Below, piece after piece: positions 58,692 to 64,000 of a DNA stretch of 64,000 nt. The notes under the pieces were generated by a model. It was not told where the DNA came from and did not search any database. It worked only from the letters and a program-made list of their open reading frames with translations. Each line of letters begins with the position of its first letter. Within the stretch, counting starts at the first letter, position 1. The position numbers and the translations under genes are program-made. Source of the DNA: Leptasterias polaris (Eukaryota; Echinodermata; Asteroidea; Forcipulatida; Asteriidae); the NCBI GenBank assembly GCA_037783415.1, contig JAZGTN010000150.1, positions 1,860,001 through 1,924,000 of the forward strand, written 5' to 3'.

Positions 58692-59900
58692 AAATAAATC
58701 CTCTGACAACGTCTGAATCCGTGTTCTGAATGTATTGCCACAAACGAAATTGCGGCCGTGAAGATGCAATTTTAACACCCGAGTTAAAAACAAACAAATG
58801 CATTTTGTTTTTCTAGGTACTCTACATACAAAAATACAAATAATTTTTTACTTATTGTCATCATTCCCAACGCAACTCTGTCTGGCTACGGCGCCAATGC
58901 TTTCATAATCATATCAGTTTCCCCGCTTGTCAATGGAACGCCCGTACACTAACTTAGTTTGAACATCCTATCCGTGCCCTAACTTTCCAATGCATTGTTC
59001 CAAACCAAGACCCCAACGAAACCACCCAACCGAACACCGCAAAATTCTCACCGGTAATTTTTGGCTGCTGGCACTGTGTACGGCAAAGCTAATGTTCCTT
59101 CTATATTCTAGCTCTAGACCTATTCATTCATTCATTCATTCCACAACGAGTACCACCGAATCAGACACTCAAAAATATCCAACAAAAACACATGTGAAAT
59201 TACGGCATTGCCCATCGCCTACAGTCCACGTTCTATAATCTAATGTCATAATACACTTATGGCCAACCCGGCTCACCAGCCCCCTGACCATCTCCAAATC
59301 CAATCCATCATCTAAAACGATACCACGGCAAGTAGAATACATCCCGCTGTCCACCGAAAACACTCTGGTGGAATCAACGCTGTAACTTCCCGCCAAGTCA
59401 AAAATAGGACTGATCAGTAGCATGCCATTTCCTAGTGAACTATCCTACAGCGTGTGCCTCCAACTCAATTATTGTTTAGGTCCGAACTTATGCGTCTCCT
59501 GTTCCCGAGTAAACTAATGGTCTATACCTAAAGCGTATACCTTCCACTCACATCATTTGTAAATCCGCACTAGTGTCCCCATGTTTCCTAAACTAAAACT
59601 ACATAAAACGTCATCCGTCCACTCAAAAATTATTTACTAAGAATAAAGCACTTGTTTCCCCATACCATAGTATCCTGTGTAAAGTATTCCACTCGCAACT
59701 AAGTATAAAGCAATGATTTTCCTATGCCATAGTACCATGCGTACCCTGTTTCCTAATTAAACTAATGCATTGGTTTATATCTAAAGCGTGTGCCTTCCAC
59801 TCACAAATTATTTACTAAGTATAAAGCACTGAAATCCAATGCCATAGTATCTAATGTAAAGTATGAATCGAAGGTTCATCAAGTCCAAAATACATATGTT
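58692..59900. other. Gene-free stretch
   Basis: C/A-rich, non-coding. The last third (59640-59860) has loosely repeated phrases ('atgccatagta', 'attatttactaagtataaag') that recur in the longer spacers of the array from 61300 on, so it is a decayed margin of that array. Confidence 0.45.
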
Positions 59901-59919
59901 CCTGGGGGGGACCCAAGTG

Positions 59920-59990
59920 GGTGTCGTGGAAGGGCAGCAGTCTCCGAAGCCAGAGGTCCCCGGTTCGAGCCCCAGTGGTGACAGGTCGCC
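59920..59990 (+). other. tRNA-like sequence, plus strand
   Basis: 'gtgtcgtggaagggcagcag' ... 'ggtccccggttcgagcccca' shows a B box (59962-59972) and a degenerate A box. It resembles the units of the downstream array but lies in opposite orientation. Confidence 0.45.
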
Positions 59991-60130
59991 ACTCACCGCG
60001 CGGTGAGACGCGCCGCCCATTCGAGGATGGGAAGGAAACTTAAAACTTAAAACGAACCTCTGCACTTTTTTACAATAATTTTTAAAAATTTAATAAAAAA
60101 GGTTTTTTAAAACGCCTAGAATTTATATGT

Positions 60131-63100
60131 AACGGGATTCGATCCCGGGACCTTTCGGTCCAGAGTCTGGAGCCCTTCCATTGGGCCACTGCTCCTCTTA
60201 CTTAAGATGTGTTCGAGTTTAATTTTAAACCTTAGAATGAACAACTTTAAATCAATTATGTACAAAAAGAACACCCGGAGTTCGAACCCAGTACCTTTCG
60301 GTTCAGAGTCCGGAGCCCTTCCACTGGGCCACTGCTCCTCTTACTTACGATGTGTTCGAGTTTAATTTTAAACCTTAGAATGAACAACTTTAAATCAATT
60401 ATGTACAAAAAAGCACACCCGGGGTTCGAACCCAGTACCTTTGGGTTCAGAGTCCGGAGCCCTTCCATTGGGCCACTGCTCCTCTTACTTAAGATGTGTT
60501 CGAGTTTAATTTTAAACCTTAGAATGAACAACTTTAAATCAATTATGTACAAAAAGAACACCCGGGGTTCGAACCCAGTACCTTTGGGTTCAGAGTCCGG
60601 AGCCCTTCCACTGGGCCACCGCTCCTCTTACTTACGATGTGTTCGAGTTTAATTTTAAACCTTAGAATGAACAACTTTAAATCAATTATGTACAAAATGA
60701 ACACCCGGGGTTCGAACCCAGTACCTTTGGGTTCAGAGTCAGGAGCCTTTCCACTGGGCCACTGCTCCTCTTTCTTACGATGTGTTCGAGTTTAATTTTA
60801 AACCTTAGAATGAACAACTTTAAATCAATTATGTACACACACAAAAACACCAGGGGTTCGAACCCAGTACCTTTGGGTTCAGAGTCCGGAGCCCTTCCAC
60901 TGGGCCACCGCTCCTCTTACTTACGATGTGTTCGAGTTTAATTTTAAACCTTAGAATGAACAACTTTAAATCAATTATGTACAAAAAGAACACCCGGGGT
61001 TCGAACCCAGTACCTTTGGGTTCAGAGTCCGGAGCCCTTCCACTGGGCCACCGCTCCTCTTGCTTACGATGTGTTCGAGTTTAATTTTAAACCTTAGAAT
61101 GAACAACTTTATATTAATTATGTACACAAAAAAACCACCAGGGGTTCGAACCCAGTACCTTTGGGTTCAGAGTCCGGTGCCCTTCCACTGGGCCACTGGG
61201 CCACTGGGCCACTGGTCCTCTTACTTAAATGTACGATCGAGTTTAATTTATAACCCAAGAGCATCAAATCAACAGCGGCTAAAAAGTAAACTACATAGCG
61301 TTTGCGCTCCTCATCTCGCAAATTATTTACCACAAGTATGAAGCAAGGATTTCCATATGCCATAGTACCCTGCGTAAACCAAATGGTTCGTACAAAAAGA
61401 ACAACCGAGAATCGAACCCAGGACCTTTGAGTTCAGAGTCCTGAACCTGTCCACTGGGCCACTGCTCCTCTTAATTAAACTGCATTCGAGTTTAGTTTAA
61501 TATCAAATCAACAACGGCCAAGCAGAAAAGGAATGCATGAACAACTTTAAATCAACAACGTGTAAAAATAACCGCCGGGTTTCGAACAAAGTACCTTTGG
61601 GTTCAGAGTCCGGAGCCCTTCCACTGGGCCACCGCTCCTCTTACTTACGATGTGTTCGAGTTTAATTTTAAACCTTAGAATGAACAACTTTAAATCAATT
61701 ATGTACAAAAAGAACACCCGGGGTTCGAACCCAGTACCTTTGGGTTCAGAGTCCGGAGCCCTTCCACTGGGCCACTGCTCCACTGCTCCACTGCTCCACT
61801 GCTCCTCTTACTTACGATGTGTTCGAGTTTAATTTTAAACCTTAGAATGAACAACTTTCAATCAACAATGTACAAAAAGAACACACAGGTATCGAACCCG
61901 GTACCGTTGGTTCAGAGTCCGGAGCCCTTCCACTGGGCCACTGCTCCACTGCTCCTCTTACTTACGATGTGTTCGAGTTTAATTTTAAACCTTAGAATGA
62001 ACAACTTTCAATCAACAATGTACAAAAAGAACACACATGTGTCGAACCCGGTACCGTTGGTTCAGAGTCCGGTGCCCTTCCACTTGGCCACTGGTCCACT
62101 GGGCCACTGGTCCTCTTACTTAAATGTACGATCGAGTTTAATTTATAACCCAAGAGCATCAAATCAACAGCGGCTAAATAGTAAACTACATAGCGTTTGC
62201 GCTCCTCATCTCGCAAATTATTTACCAAGTATGAAGCAAGGATTTCCATATGCCATAGTACCCTGCGTAAACCAAATGGTTCGTACAAAAAGAACAACCG
62301 GGAATCGAACCCAGTACCTTTGAGTTCAGAGTCCGGAACCTTTCCACTGGGCCACTGCTCCTCTTCATTAATCTGCATTCGAGTTTAGTTTAATATCAAA
62401 TCAACAACGACCAAGCAGAAAACGTAAGTATGAACAACTTTAAATCAACAAAGTGTAAAAACAACAGCCAGGTTTCGAACACAGTACCTTTGGGTCCAGA
62501 GTCCGAAGCCCTTCCACTGGGCCACTGCTCCTCTTACTTACGATGTGCTCGATTTTAATTTTAAACCTTAGAATGAACAACTTTCAATCAACAATGTACA
62601 AAAAGAACACACAGGTGTCGAACCCGGTACCGTTGGTTCAGAGTCCGGTGCCCTTCCACTCGGCCACTGGTCCACTGGGCCACTGGGCCACTGGTCCTCT
62701 TACATAAATGTACGATCGAGTTTAATTTATAACCCCAAAACATCAAATCAACAGCGGCTAAAAAGTAAACTACATAGCGTTTGCGCTCCTCATCTCGCAA
62801 ATTATTTACCAAGTATGAAGCAAGGATTTCCATATGCCATAGTACCCTGCGTAAACCAAATGGTTCGTACAAAAAGAACAACCGGGAATCGAACCCAGGA
62901 CCTTTGAGTTCAGAGTCCGGAGCCTTTCCACTGGGCCACTGCTCCTCTTAATTAAACTGCATTCGAGTTTAGTTTAATATCAAATCAACAACGGCCAAGC
63001 AGATATCGTAAGTATGAACAACTTTAAATCAACAACGTGTAAAAAGAACAGCCGGGTTTCGAACACAGTACCTTTCGGTTCAGAGTCCGAAGCCCTTCCG

Positions 63101-64000
63101 ATGGGCCAGTGCTCCTCTTAATCAAGAGGGCGTTCAAGTGTGATTTAACCTCAGAACATCAAATCAACAATGGCTAAAAAGTAAACTGGTGTATAGGTGT
63201 GCAAATTATTTATTTATTTTTACCATAGTGCCCTGCAAATCCAATGGTTTTACCACGTTCACAAAACGAATACCCGGGAATTGAACCCAGTACCTTTGGC
63301 TTCAGAGTCCGCAGCTCTACCACCAGTCCACTGCCCTTCTTCATTTTAGTTCCTGTTGGGTTTAAACCTAAACCTTATAATTAACAAAACTAATTAAACA
63401 AGGTACAAAAGAAGAACACATTACTGCCATTGCGTTTGTGTGTAAATTTAACCTCAGAAAGGACAGATTGATTTATTTGAATTTCAAAAAAAAATCTGCG
63501 GATTCGAAACTGGGACCCATCGTTCAAGAAACCAACGCCTTTCCACTGGGCCAGTGCTCCTTACGATGTGTTCGATTTTAATTTTAAACCTTAGAATGAA
63601 CAACTTTCAATCAACAATGTACAAAAAGAACACACATGTGTCGAACCCGGTACCGTTGGTTCAGAGTCCGGTGCCCTTCCACTCGGCCACTGGTCCACTG
63701 GGCCACTGGTCCTCTTACTTAAATGTACGATCGAGTTTAATTTATAACCCAAGAGCATCAAATCAACAGCGGCTAAATAGTAAACTACATAGCGTTTGCG
63801 CTCCTCATCTCGCAAATTATTTACCAAGTATGAAGCAAGGATTTCCATATGCCATAGTACCCTGCGTAAACCAAATGGTTCGTACAAAAAGAACAACCGG
63901 GAATCGAACCCAGGACCTTTGAGTTCAGAGTCCGGAGCCTTTCCACTGGGCCACTGCTCCTCTTAATTAAACTGCATTCGAGTTTAGTTTAATATCAAAT
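60131..64000 (-). repeat. Tandem array of ~22 tRNA-Gln-like units
   Basis: Minus-strand units read GGAGC(A/G)GTGGCCCAGTGG (A box; D stem GCCC/GGGC), an anticodon-loop-like CTCTGAA (CTG, Gln), and CTGGGTTCGAACCCCGG (T arm, B box). They are followed by GTGTTCT, which can pair with the 5' GGAGCGG through several G-T pairs, and then TTTTT, a Pol III stop. The core positions on the plus strand ('gagcccttccactgggcc') begin near 60171, 60314, 60458, 60601, 60744, 60890, 61033 and 61178, a period of 143-146 bp. From 61178 on, longer units (about 260 bp, with 'tatgccatagtaccctgcgt') alternate, and a higher-order block recurs at 61178, 62073, 62648 and 63671. The anticodon stem is poorly paired, so most units look like tRNA-derived satellite, possibly transcribed. 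The array runs off the window. Confidence 0.85.

Noticed and set aside
60256..63922. Repeated frames such as the one starting MCSSLILNLRMNNF
   Set aside because: They are translations of the tRNA-like array in both directions.
60131..64000. Annotating each unit as a functional tRNA-Gln gene
   Set aside because: The anticodon stem pairs poorly in most units and several have disrupted acceptor or D stems.
1..64000. Retrovirus, LINE reverse transcriptase or endogenous virus
   Set aside because: No reverse transcriptase, integrase, capsid or polymerase motif was seen in any long frame.

Overview
The window is nuclear DNA of an animal, most likely a marine invertebrate deuterostome, and an echinoderm is my best guess. 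Evidence: introns with GT/AG borders, AATAAA signals, tRNA-derived SINEs, many 'taggcct'-type words, and a dense mix of DNA transposons, fold-back elements and satellites. I see no ordinary housekeeping gene, rRNA gene, virus or CRISPR array. Almost everything recognisable is mobile DNA. The species call is inference.

1-12934 is a nest of transposons resolved from terminal repeats and target duplications. The oldest layer is the 3' part of a transposon (D), a sister of element C at 23402-31636. It was entered by element A (297-12102, related to the short element at 44128-44935). A was entered by element B (1691-12073, 12-bp ends, 7- or 8-bp target repeat CTGATAG(T)). B was entered by a hAT transposon (2767-10441, ends CAGGGTTCATAC). 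The hAT transposase gene was in turn split by a 3.1-kb element (5514-8601, ends CACCGCTGTT, target repeat GGAT). This innermost element encodes a two-exon protein with the N-terminal zinc-binding region and RING finger of RAG1, and stops just before a catalytic domain would begin.

12935-20658 carries a three-exon gene of about 1,630 codons with no visible lesion. It has repeated CxxC...HxxCY zinc modules, a FEN1/PIN-like acidic motif series, and a Cys-rich C-terminus. 20672-22428 holds three fold-back/MITE elements and the C-terminal exon of another transposon-like gene.

22937-31775 is an exon region of a repeated gene (GGG...FPNG domain), split by element C (23402-31636; 12-bp ends CACAGGTTTTAC, target repeat AGCT). 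C encodes a transposase of about 1,160 residues with a RAG1/Transib-like D-D-E core, CxxC and HxxxxH zinc positions as in RAG1, and a PHD finger inserted in the core. One apparent single-base frameshift interrupts it. Thus the window holds both a RAG1-type N-terminal half and a RAG1-type catalytic half, on separate elements that both have CAC-starting ends and 4-bp target duplications. This is the most interesting biology here.

31800-60100 is gene-poor: a 4.5-kb fold-back element with tandem subrepeats in both arms (33365-37922), a perfect 28-bp palindrome (38108-38164), an eight-copy ~320-bp satellite with a CRE-type TGACGTCA in each unit (41236-43610), a perfect-looking 135-bp inverted repeat beside an A-family MITE (43765-44935), two hAT-like MITEs with GAGTC-rich interiors, a tRNA-Leu-derived SINE, and long G/C/A runs. 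60131-64000 is a minus-strand tandem array of about 22 tRNA-Gln-like units, basic period ~143 bp, most with A box, B box and a T-run terminator, continuing off the window.
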